NCBI GenBank assembly: GCA_903813345.2
Contig: CAIIXF020000124.1
Coordinates: forward strand, 312,001-376,000
From: Owenia fusiformis
Lineage: Eukaryota; Annelida; Polychaeta; Sabellida; Oweniidae
Reading direction: 5' to 3'
DNA: 64,000 bases
The translations under genes and the position numbers were made by a program. Below the pieces are notes generated by a model. It was not told the origin of the DNA and made no database searches. It was given only the letters and a program-made list of their open reading frames with translations. Below, piece by piece: positions 23,897 through 31,799 of the stretch (within the stretch, counting starts at the first letter, position 1; each line of letters begins with the position of its first letter).

Positions 23897-24900
23897 ACAC
23901 TTCCCTCCATAAGTTTGGCAACGTTATAATTAGCTCCCCTCTGTTTTGCGGTAAACACGACACAAAAATATGTCATATTCCGCAAAGAATATGGCTTAGC
24001 AGAAGTATCAGTCACCAATCTCGCGTAATAAACTTACTCAATCAATCCTGGATTTATATATTAGTACTCGACGCACTAACTATATTGGTAATCCAGCGTA
24101 GTTTTACATTTAGAGTCGATTCTCGCAACCAATCAAATCAAGGCTTTCTGTATCACGTTTTCACCTGCGGTATATGTCATATTCACCTGCGGTATATGGC
24201 ATATTCCGCAAGTGAGTATAACATATTCCGCAGGTGAGTATCGGGTATTCACTGAAATCAATGTATCGCATATTCACTGCGGAATATCGCATACTAGCCT
24301 GCGGAATATGCCATATACCGCAGGTGAGTATGGCATATTCACCCGTATCACAAATACCGCGCAACCATGAATGTATGCCATATACCGCGTAACACCCTCT
24401 GGAACTAAGTGTTAGCTTCATTCCGTTTGAATATTTATTTACTAAACTGCGATAGAAAATACTTATAATATTGATGGGAACGCAACTTGACTTTCTTTAC
24501 AAAACCTCCAAATTTTCTCAATATTTCCCTCGATTACAATAGGTCGAAAATTGATGATAAATTCGATGAATTTTTGAAAATCGACATTCCCATGTTAACC
24601 AATGGGAAATGATAGGTTTGCCATAATTCATATGACAGAATAGCCATCCATCCAAGTCCTTGCAAAAAATACAAGTTAGGGAGGCAATTGAATTTGTTAA
24701 CTTTATTTAACAAAAAATTGATACGTTTCTTCAGGCTCAACAAAGTTAGAGGTCTTTAAATTCAAAATTGTTTTTCAAAAAACCTCTCCCATTAAAATAA
24801 CACAGGAGGCGAAAGTGATTTTCAAAAATGACTTTGAAACTTTAGTATTCATCAAGTAAACTAAACACTTAGTGTACAAAAAGTTAGGTGTTAGAATTTG
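23897..24900. mobile_element. Broken copy of the CTCCATAAGTTTGGCAAC TIR family
   Basis: Begins CACTTCCCTCCATAAGTTTG, the terminus of the intact element at 32.34 kb. After about 425 bp of foreign sequence it resumes at about 24.37 kb with the same subterminal region (ACAATAGGTCGAAAATTGAT, CATTCCCATGTTAACCAATG) and an internal part in the opposite orientation to the intact copy. The far terminus is missing. It is interrupted by a cluster of TGCGGTATATGGCATATTCC palindromes. Confidence 0.65.
24163..24390. repeat. Cluster of direct and inverted TGCGGTATATGGCATATTCC units
   Basis: At least eight copies of a word close to CCTGCGGTATATGGCATATT, or its reverse complement AATATGCCATATACCGCAGG, lie within about 230 bp in alternating orientation. 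Each is itself partly palindromic (GCGG...CCGC, ATATGGCATAT). Nested hairpins are predicted in either strand. Both strands read open for 86-114 codons; I regard that as a side effect. Confidence 0.8.
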
Positions 24901-25032
24901 AATACCAAATTTGAATAATGAATTACACAGAATAAAAAAGGTACACCATTTTCAAATAAATGAAGGTTGACTATATAACCTAGACAATGCCAATGGTGCA
25001 TTTTGCTACATTTGGTTCTGGTCAAGTGATAT

Positions 25033-25107
25033 AATGGGGATGCAATTTATTTCATCCTGCATATCTACAGTAAATATGAAGGATGAAATCAATTGCATCC
25101 CCATTAC
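25033..25107. repeat. Short hairpin with 25-28-bp arms
   Basis: TAATGGGGATGCAATTTATTTCATCC is followed after about 20 bases by GGATGAAATCAATTGCATCC CCATTA. Probably a small fold-back MITE remnant. Confidence 0.6.
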
Positions 25108-25109
25108 AA

Positions 25110-25716
25110 GTCAATTGCACCCTTGCTGAAATCCTCATTTTCTCAGAAGAACTCAAGTTGATAGAGTCTCAACAAGTAGATTCATGTTGGATAGTATTAT
25201 ATATTGCTAGAATCCATTTCAATAGTAATAATAGGGGTTCTTAAACAGGACATTGAGTTTGCTGTTTTTACAAGAAGTTTTTGTTGGCTATATAAACATT
25301 TTGTATAGGGTTGTATATGTTGTAGCAAGGATTCAGAAACAAACGAGTCACGACTTCAAGAATATCTGAATTTTGGTAAGCCAAACATATTTCCCATTGG
25401 AATCACAAAAGATGTCAATGTCTATTTTTAATGAACGTGTATTCCAAAAAATAAAACATAAGGACATTTCATACAGTGCAAATAAAAAAGTACAAAAAAC
25501 ACAACCTTCCAAAACATCTTGTTTTTCTTTTCGATTTGTCCATCTTTAGTAATATCAGCATTGTTACAAAAGTAACATTATAATTCCGATGTGTAGTTTT
25601 ATAATCAATTAGGTATCACAATAGTAAAACAACTATAACCAATAGGGCGTATCTCAGATTCAGAATATACCACTGCATCTACATTATCTGATTGTGTACT
25701 GTTGCTTGCATTACTA
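25110..25716. other. No gene seen
   Basis: AT-rich filler between a hairpin and the second 142-bp fold-back element. Confidence 0.4.
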
Positions 25717-25858
25717 ATGCCTTGGTCACAGTTGCCCCGATCCATCGGCCGGAGCCCGGCCGATTGAGTGTTTTGTTCAATATTATATTCAATTTTGAAC
25801 AAAATACTCAATCGGCCGGGCGCCGTAGTGAAAATCGGAGCAAATGTGACCAAGGCAT
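25717..25858. mobile_element. 142-bp fold-back MITE, copy 2
   Basis: Same family and exactly the same length as the copy at 17.76 kb, starting ATGCCTTGGTCACAGTTGCC and ending TGTGACCAAGGCAT. TA precedes the left end. At the right its last base directly abuts the TA and inverted end of the 5.16-kb element, so the larger element inserted at or beside the MITE edge. Confidence 0.85.
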
Positions 25859-25859
25859 A

Positions 25860-25971
25860 AGGGTGCAGATATACCCCCACAAAAGGTTTAATCGGGCGAA
25901 ATCAGTAGGGATAATCTAGGAATTAAATAACCGGGTCGTGTAGAAAGTCACCCGGGCGTGTAGGTAAAACC
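25860..25971 (+). repeat. Left terminal inverted repeat of the 5.16-kb element
   Basis: Runs from AGGGTGCAGATATACCCC to GTGTAGGTAAAACC. It contains ACCGGGTCGTGTAGAAAG and ACCCGGGCGTGTAGG, a direct pair of CGTGTAG words that may be subterminal binding sites. Confidence 0.88.
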
Positions 25972-26368
25972 GTAATGCCTGGGTCAATAGTTGGCGTCAA
26001 TAGAGGAAACAAAATAAGCAAAAAGAGCAATATTTATTTGAAGTTGACCATGGCTAGAGAAAATCGTAGAACGGAGTTCAATATATCCAGCATGACTGCG
26101 TCTAACAATCTAGGAAGGAGGGTGGGCAGCATGAGGAGAAGACTGGGGCAAGGCCTTTCGCTCAACACCAATTACATTCCTTTGGAGCCTTTGCTTCGTG
26201 TGGCCCTCAGGAAGAATTGCTGCACGTTTGAAAGAGTCGGCGGTTTGTCGAAGAAGGTAGTCGAGAGTTTCTATATTTCCGAGAGGGCGCTCACAAACCT
26301 ACAAAAACATATGCCAATGATTTTGGAACGTATGGATGTTACCCTTTCCCTCGCTCACTCATCGCAGG

Positions 26369-27268
26369 AATGGCTTACGCCAAAAAAACAAAAAAGCGGA
26401 GAAGCGCCCTCTCAGCTCCTTAACAGGACCTCAGCGCCCTTCCAGCTCCTTAGCAGGACCTCAGCGCCCTTCCAGCTCATTAACAGGACCTCAGCGCCCT
26501 TCAAACTCATTAACAGGACCTCAGCGCCCTTCCAGCTCCGTAACAGGACCTCAGCGGAGTCAGCGCCCTTCCAGCTCATTAACAGGACCTCAGCGCCCTT
26601 CCAACTCATTAACAGGACCTCAGCGCCCTTCCAGCTCCTTAACAGGACCTCAGCGCCCTTCCAGCTCATTAACAGGACCTCAGCGCCCTTCCAGCTCATT
26701 AACAGGACCTCAGCGCCCTTCCAGCTCCTTAACAGGACCTCAGCGCCCTTCCAGCTCATTAACAGGACCTCAGCGCCCTTCCAGCTCATTAACAGGACCT
26801 CAGCGCCCTTCCAGCTCATTAACAGGACTTCAAAGCCCTTCCAGCTCCGTAACAGGACCTCAGCGGAGTCAGCGCCCTTCCAGCTCATTAACAGGACCTC
26901 AGCGCCCTTCCAGCTCATTAACAGGACCTCAGCGCCCTTCCAGCTCATTAACAGGACCTCAGCGCCCTTCCAACTCATTAACAGGACCTCGGCGCCCTTC
27001 CAGCTCCTTAACAGGACCTCGGTGCCCTTCCAGCTCATTAACAGGACCCCAGCGCCCTTCCAGCTCATTAACAGGACCTCAGCGCCCTTCCAGCTCATTA
27101 ACAGGACCTCAGCGCCCTTCCACCTCATTAACAGGACCTCCTCAGCGCCCTTCCAGCTCATTAACAGGACCTCAGCGCCCTTCCAGCTCATTAACAGGAC
27201 CTCAGCGCCCTTCCAGCTCCTTAACCGGACCTCCCGAAAAGAATAGCTGGGTGGAAAAACCCATTACA
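26369..27268 (+). CDS. Candidate exon, Ser/Pro-rich decapeptide repeat protein (unknown)
   Basis: A good 3' splice site (pyrimidines ending CATCGCAG) opens a frame that reads NGLRQKNKKAEKRPLSSLTG and then about 27 copies of the decapeptide PSSSLTGPQR. It leaves the array as PPEKNSWVEKPIT and meets a GTATGT donor in phase 0. The next candidate exon (27.66 kb) begins in phase 0, which is why I prefer this frame over the other open one (unit QLINRTSAPF, about 423 codons from 25975). All indels in the array are multiples of three (two of 9 bp, one of 3 bp). The protein would be disordered and hydroxyl-rich, mucin- or linker-like. No upstream exon in phase was proved. No known family. Confidence 0.35.
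26412..27232. repeat. 30-bp minisatellite, about 27 units
   Basis: Unit CAGCTCATTAACAGGACCTC plus AGCGCCCTTC. Variation is mostly CTCATT/CTCCTT/CTCCGT. Two units carry a 9-bp insertion giving TCAGCGGAGTCAGCG and one a 3-bp insertion. Three frames are open. Unit uniformity shows recent homogenisation. Confidence 0.95.
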
Positions 27269-27661
27269 GTATGTTGATTTTCGTGAATTGTATTACTTTA
27301 GAATGATACATTTTTCATAATTCTATACTGAGTACTTAAAATATAAATTCGTGATAAAGTTTACTTTTAGTAAGGGTCCGAATCGTGTTTAGAAATGGCA
27401 AACTGTCTTACTCTTAATTGTATTATATTTTTTCTGTTAGGAAGAACCCGATTAGTTTAAATTTAAGGTCTCTTAGTACTCAACAGGCAATGATGAATTC
27501 TGCTGAAATGAAAAAAACATAAAAAATGGCGGTCGTGAAAAGTAAAATATCAAACACAATTTCGTATGTTTCGAATTTATTTTGTTCCCATAAAGCGTTG
27601 CGTTTAGTTATTTTTCATGCCGAAAAAAATATTTGAAAAAACTGAAACTTTCTTTTTTCAG

Positions 27662-27799
27662 TTGCAGTTACTAACCGACACAGCAACTGGTAGCTCTAGC
27701 AGTAGCTCGGAGGACCTACCAAACATATTACCGTTACTTCCTGAAATTGAAACGGGAAAGGAGAACTCGGGAGACGAGAGTAAAGACTCGTGGAATTCG
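27662..27799 (+). CDS. Candidate exon, Ser/acidic-rich (unknown)
   Basis: Preceded by TTTCTTTTTTCAG and ended by a GTGAGT donor; 46 codons, phase 0 on both sides. It reads LQLLTDTATGSSSSSSEDLP, then NILPLLPEIETGKENSGDES and KDSWNS. The poly-Ser and acidic content suggest a disordered segment with phosphorylation potential. It joins in frame to the preceding decapeptide-repeat exon. Confidence 0.4.
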
Positions 27800-28035
27800 G
27801 TGAGTGAAAAATTCCAAAATGAAGTACGATTCGATATATAATTCTTTCGTCGTTACTAACATCGTATACTAGCGATAATAAATTTAAAAAAGGATTTACT
27901 TCAGACGCTCCTGTTTAGTTATTACACGTTCCGACAATAATTTGAGTTTTCTTTTAAAAAATTATTGTGCTAACATGCGTATCTCGATATGGTATATTTT
28001 GTTTATGTATTGTCTTTTAAAAAATCTTATTTCAG

Positions 28036-28444
28036 GATTTCGATCGATATGAGCGGGGTAGAAGAGATGATCGCCGCAATACGGCAAGAAAGCGATAAAG
28101 ACCCCAGGAACGCCCCCCCCCCGCCTAACACACCAGTAAAAAGCAAGGACGGCTCCGATAGAAAGAGGCCAAAAATAAAATCAAAAGCTGGACTAAAACG
28201 CCCCGCGTCTTTTGTTAAGTCTGAAACAACGAGCGCCGCCGAACATAAACGACCACGAAACGACGGGGCTGTTATAACTGAATACAACCACGGACGCGGG
28301 TCCGTTCAATCAGAGGACGTTAGCCCGATTTTGAGCGTACCAAACAATAGCCCCTCAAGCGCCGCTCAAGCGCCAGTGGCCGTATCGACTTTTAGACAAA
28401 CACTGTCTCAAGCATCTGGTGATCCCTCCCAACGAGAAGTATAA
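28036..28444 (+). CDS. Candidate terminal exon, basic Pro/Lys-rich protein (frame uncertain)
   Basis: A TTATTTCAG acceptor precedes two usable frames. In phase 0 with the previous exon the frame reads DFDRYERGRRDDRRNTARKR and stops after 20 codons. The longer frame, from ATG at 28050, reads MSGVEEMIAAIRQESDKDPR, then PPPPNTPVKSKDGSDRKRPK and further KRP-rich sequence, ending at TAA. KRPKIK and KRPR look like nuclear localisation signals. The long frame would need another splice or its own start. Composition is more GC-balanced than its flanks, favouring coding. Function unknown. Confidence 0.35.
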
Positions 28445-28478
28445 ATGGTTATCTTAAAGATGCTTGAGACAGTGTTTG
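28397..28478. promoter_or_regulatory. Perfect 21-bp hairpin spanning the stop codon of the 28.4-kb ORF
   Basis: CAAACACTGTCTCAAGCATC T is repeated as its exact reverse complement 40 bases later. The TAA of the preceding frame lies in the loop. An RNA from either strand would form a strong stem, possibly a 3'-end or stability element. It could also be a recent fold-back insertion. Confidence 0.6.
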
Positions 28479-28581
28479 ATTACTCAACAAAATGTAGAAA
28501 TAACTCCATATATATATAGATTTGAAATATATTTTTCACATCTCGCATGTTTACACGTGTCAGGTAATGTTCGATGCTCGA

Positions 28582-28862
28582 ACGCTTTGATATACTTTGA
28601 CTGTAAGCATGTTGGCTACTCAAATCTACACGTAAGTCCATCGATTCAAACCTTATTAAAAAATCTATTTTTTCTTCCATGGGCGGGTGGAAAACATATT
28701 GAATATTACACGATCTTTAATTCAAATATTTATTATCGGGAATTCAATAACATCTTAATATTGAATATGGCGGAAATTGGAATTTTGATAAGGTTTCAAT
28801 TGACTTTCATGTAGATTTGAGTAGTCAACATGTTATCTGTTCAAAGTCAAAGTTTATCAAAG
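28582..28862. repeat. Inverted repeat pair, about 70-bp arms
   Basis: GCTTTGATATACTTTGACTG ... TACTCAAATCTACACGTAAG at the left is mirrored by CTTTCATGTAGATTTGAGTA ... CAAAGTCAAAGTTTATCAAAGC at the right. Imperfect arms with about 130 bp between them, inside the 5.16-kb element. Confidence 0.6.
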
Positions 28863-28962
28863 CCTTTATACAGCACACGCCCGAAGCAACAGTAGAATAT
28901 TTCCCATAAATATGTGATAAATTTGAAAGAGTTCAGAAACATTCCTATACTTTTGCGAACAT

Positions 28963-29370
28963 TTGAGTCGCGCCGATAAATTTCATATCTACGATCTAGT
29001 ACAAATTATTTTTCTTTGGTCGTATTTGGATTTGCCTCAAGAATTATTTTCTGAAAAAATTCCTGCTTTTTGTTTACGAAAACCTTTTTCAAATTTAGGC
29101 ACATTCTATCACTTGGTGAGGTTAGGTTCTTCAAATTCCCTAAAATCAATTTTGGACGAAGTCAGACTGCCGCATTATTTCTTAGAAACCCGCCGCTACA
29201 AATTAAGTTATCGGAAATTCAAACAACATTTTTTAAATGCACGAAGAAAGAACGAATACGTGATTAAAAACCATTACATGACAGGTAACCGTTATTCTGC
29301 TAAACGTACTCAATTGCTGGAATTACACTTGGCGTTTTACAAAAGCGTCTTCGGTTTTAACCAGGTTTAA
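28963..29370 (+). CDS. Unknown 135-codon ORF inside the TIR element
   Basis: Begins MSRADKFHIYDLVQIIFLWS and ends YKSVFGFNQV with TAA. The C-terminal half is rich in basic and aromatic residues (RRYKLSYRKFKQHFLNARRK), as in a nucleic-acid-binding protein. I recognise no transposase triad, helix-turn-helix or recombinase motif. Length and balanced composition make it better than a chance frame, but there is no family match by eye. It may be the element's own small protein or a fragment of one. Confidence 0.35.
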   Translation: MSRADKFHIYDLVQIIFLWSYLDLPQELFSEKIPAFCLRKPFSNLGTFYHLVRLGSSNSLKSILDEVRLPHYFLETRRYKLSYRKFKQHFLNARRKNEYVIKNHYMTGNRYSAKRTQLLELHLAFYKSVFGFNQV

Positions 29371-30695
29371 GAATTAGGTGTAATCACGATTGCAGTTTTA
29401 CAAAAGCGCTTTTCTAAAACTCCAAGAACCCTTGTCACTAGTAAACGGCATAAGTCGTTAGGCACTTTAAGTGTGCATGTAATACCGATCGGTTTTTGTA
29501 AGACACCTTACCCGGGTTTTTACTAGTTTTTAACATTTGCCCTAAACGAAATAAGACCTCATTTCACGCTACTATCTGGCTATATCTAAATTGAAAAATG
29601 GATGATAGTCGCCAGGTCACATCGAAATCAAGTGTTATCTTCAGAGAATATGTTCATATTTTTCTTTTACCTTTTTATTATGTTTTTTCATAATTAATAA
29701 AAGATAAATAAAAATTATGCAATGTCATGCATTTTTAATCAAATAGGAAGATCAGTTTTGTCTTAGATTAAAAGAATACATTTACAGGAGATGTACACAT
29801 ACATGTATGCTGGATATTATCCATAACTACATCGTTAAAAGTGCACGAAAGGCGTTTTAGAAAAAACAGGTGTAATTCCAAAATATAATTCCTAAGACGC
29901 TTTAGAAATGTTGGTGTAATCAGAATGGCGATTTTGTAAAGCGCCTTCCACTAAAACGTATTAGCGGATTTTGTGGTGTAATTCCAGCAATTATTTACAC
30001 GACCGATTTTTATCCTTGGGAGGTGACTCTCCCTATCCAAATAAACCTAATTTGGGGATATTTCGAGGACAATGGTCTAAACATTTCAAAAACGCTCTCT
30101 GACTTGACAAATTAGATAATTATATATTATTATCGGACTTTTCGTTAAACACGCAAATGAATGACCAGCTAGTGAGGAGATACGTGGATTCTTTGCCCAA
30201 ATGTTGTCCGCAATCTAAGAGGGGACAAAAATGTTTGACTAAACACTGTATAAAGAGTTAAACACAATGTATGTAAACAGTAAACATAAGGGCGACTAAA
30301 AAAACTGTAAATAACGACTTGATTTTATTTTGTAAAAAAATAAGACTTTTTCCGAATATATTTCACTGTGTTGCCGCCCGCCCGCTAGGTTGGATATAGT
30401 TGAAAAAATAAAATCGTATAATCGCGTCGGATGTACGTAAAAAATAATGTTAGACCCATAATGAAAGTGTATCTATACTGTATAATTCGAAGTTTGTAAA
30501 TATAATGTTTAACACGAGACTAATTCAGAAGTGTTGTTTGTTTGTGAATTATTCGACGATTATGTATATATGGTTTATATGGAGTAGACTCGGGACGCAG
30601 ACTCCTCTCCCCGCTCTAACGGGAAGAGGTTACCCGGGTCACGGTCGAATACCACCCTAATGTCGGTCACCACCCCCGCCCCTCCCTAGAGAAAC
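29371..30695. other. Non-coding interior of the TIR element
   Basis: Three or more phrases of the type GGTGTAAT...AAGCGC(C/T)TT occur between 29380 and 29990, recalling the AACGTTTTA block at 12.8-13.5 kb. No gene is seen. Confidence 0.4.
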
Positions 30696-30837
30696 CAGTG
30701 GCGGATCCGCCCCCCCCCCTAAATTGTCGAAATTTGGGCCCACTTTTCGGTTTTAGGGGCCCAAAATCTTCGGACGTTTTTTCCTCTGACCGCAAATTTG
30801 CGCCCCCCCCCCTTGTTGGTTCATGGATCCGCCACTG
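30696..30837. mobile_element. 142-bp MITE with CAGTGGCGGATCC ends
   Basis: Starts CAGTGGCGGATCCGCC and ends GGATCCGCCACTG. The interior has poly-C runs and GGGCCC. It is nested near the right end of the 5.16-kb element. A truncated relative lies at 16.69 kb. Confidence 0.7.
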
Positions 30838-30904
30838 GAAACTGCCAAAACTCTACCCCGGGACCCTAAAATATGGGCCCGAAATCTCCTGGGAAGAGGC
30901 TTAA

Positions 30905-31016
30905 GGTTTTACCTACACGCCCGGGTGATTTTCTACACGACCCGGTGATTTAATCCCAAGATTATCCCTACTTATTTCGCCCGATTAAACCTTTTGTGGG
31001 GGTATATCTGCACCCT
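30905..31016 (-). repeat. Right terminal inverted repeat of the 5.16-kb element
   Basis: Reverse complement of the left end at 25.86 kb with about five mismatches over 112 bp, ending CTGCACCCT before TA. Confidence 0.88.
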
Positions 31017-31078
31017 TAGTAGTAGTGCTTGCACTTGTCTAGATCGAGCCGCTGTTTCTACAGGGTGTACACATTTTT

Positions 31079-31799
31079 CTATATATTTCCAGAATGCACT
31101 GTTGTTTCTGCAGTTTTTGCCATTGCTTTTGTAGGTTGTGCCGTTGATTGTAAAGGCTGTTCAATTGTTTTTACAGGTTGGCCCATTGTTTCTACAGGTT
31201 TTACTGTTGTTTTTGTAGATTGTGTCATAGTTTCTAAAGGTTGTGCCATTGATTCCACGGGCTTTATCATTGTTTCTATTGGTTCAATTTGAGCCATTGT
31301 TTCTGCAGCCTGCATAGCTGTTTCTTTAGGTTTTACTTTTGTTTCTAAAGGTCTTACCATTGTGTCTTCATGTTGAACCGTTTTTTCTACAGGTTGAACC
31401 ATTGTTTCTACAGGCAGTATCGCTGTTTCGTTAGGTTTTACGTTTGTTTTTATAGGTTCTTTCATTGCGTAAAGGGGTTGGACCATTGTTTGTAAAGGTT
31501 GAGCCGCCGTTTCTACAGGTTCAAACGTTGTTTCTGTAGGTTGTTCAATTGTCTTTACAGGTTGAACCCTTGTTTTTGTAGGTTCTACGCTTGTTTCAAC
31601 AGTTTGTTCCATTATTTCAGAAGGTTGTTCAATTGTTCCAGAAGGTCCTTCAATTGTTTTATCAGGTTGTACCATTGTTTTGTCAGGCTGTACCATTGTT
31701 TCAGAAGGTTGTACCATTGTTTTATCAGGTTGCACTATTGTTTCGTCAGGATGTGCACTTGTTTCATTAACATGTACAACTGAAGTCTCTACCCCAATA
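31079..31799 (-). CDS. Gene A terminal exon: heptad-repeat Thr/Pro/Val tail
   Basis: After TTGTATTTCAG the frame reads SIGVETSVVHVNETSAHPDE and then about 30 seven-residue units such as PVETMVQ, PDKTMVQ and PTETTFE, ending AETTVHSGNI and TAG. Units are diverged but the 21-bp period and frame hold through 720 bp, which argues for selection on the protein. Predicted disordered, cytoplasmic, with many Thr that could be phosphorylated. No AATAAA lies between the stop and the transposon 60 bp further on. Confidence 0.85.

Larger units (their letters stand above)
25860..31016. mobile_element. 5.16-kb element with 112-bp inverted ends and TA duplication
   Basis: Both ends begin AGGGTGCAGATATACCCCCA and stay complementary for 112 bp, to GGGCGTGTAGGTAAAACC, with about five mismatches by hand count (roughly 96% identity). 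TA flanks both sides. The similarity of the ends suggests fairly recent movement. The interior holds a 30-bp minisatellite with an open frame, splice-linked candidate exons for Ser/Pro- and Lys/Arg-rich proteins, a strong 21-bp hairpin, a 135-codon ORF of unknown kind and a nested MITE. No transposase, helicase, polymerase or integrase was recognised. It could be a non-autonomous element that captured host sequence, or an autonomous one whose enzyme I cannot recognise. It ends about 60 bp past the stop codon of channel gene A. Confidence 0.8.

Noticed and set aside
26412-27191. 259-codon minus-strand frame (SWKGAEVLLM repeat)
   Set aside because: By-product of a 30-bp repeat; not linked to any splice site or flanking exon.
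25975-27246. 423-codon plus-strand frame with unit QLINRTSAPF
   Set aside because: Open and possibly coding in its first 130 codons, but it ends just after the array, whereas the alternative frame continues by phase-matched splicing. Kept only as an alternative reading.
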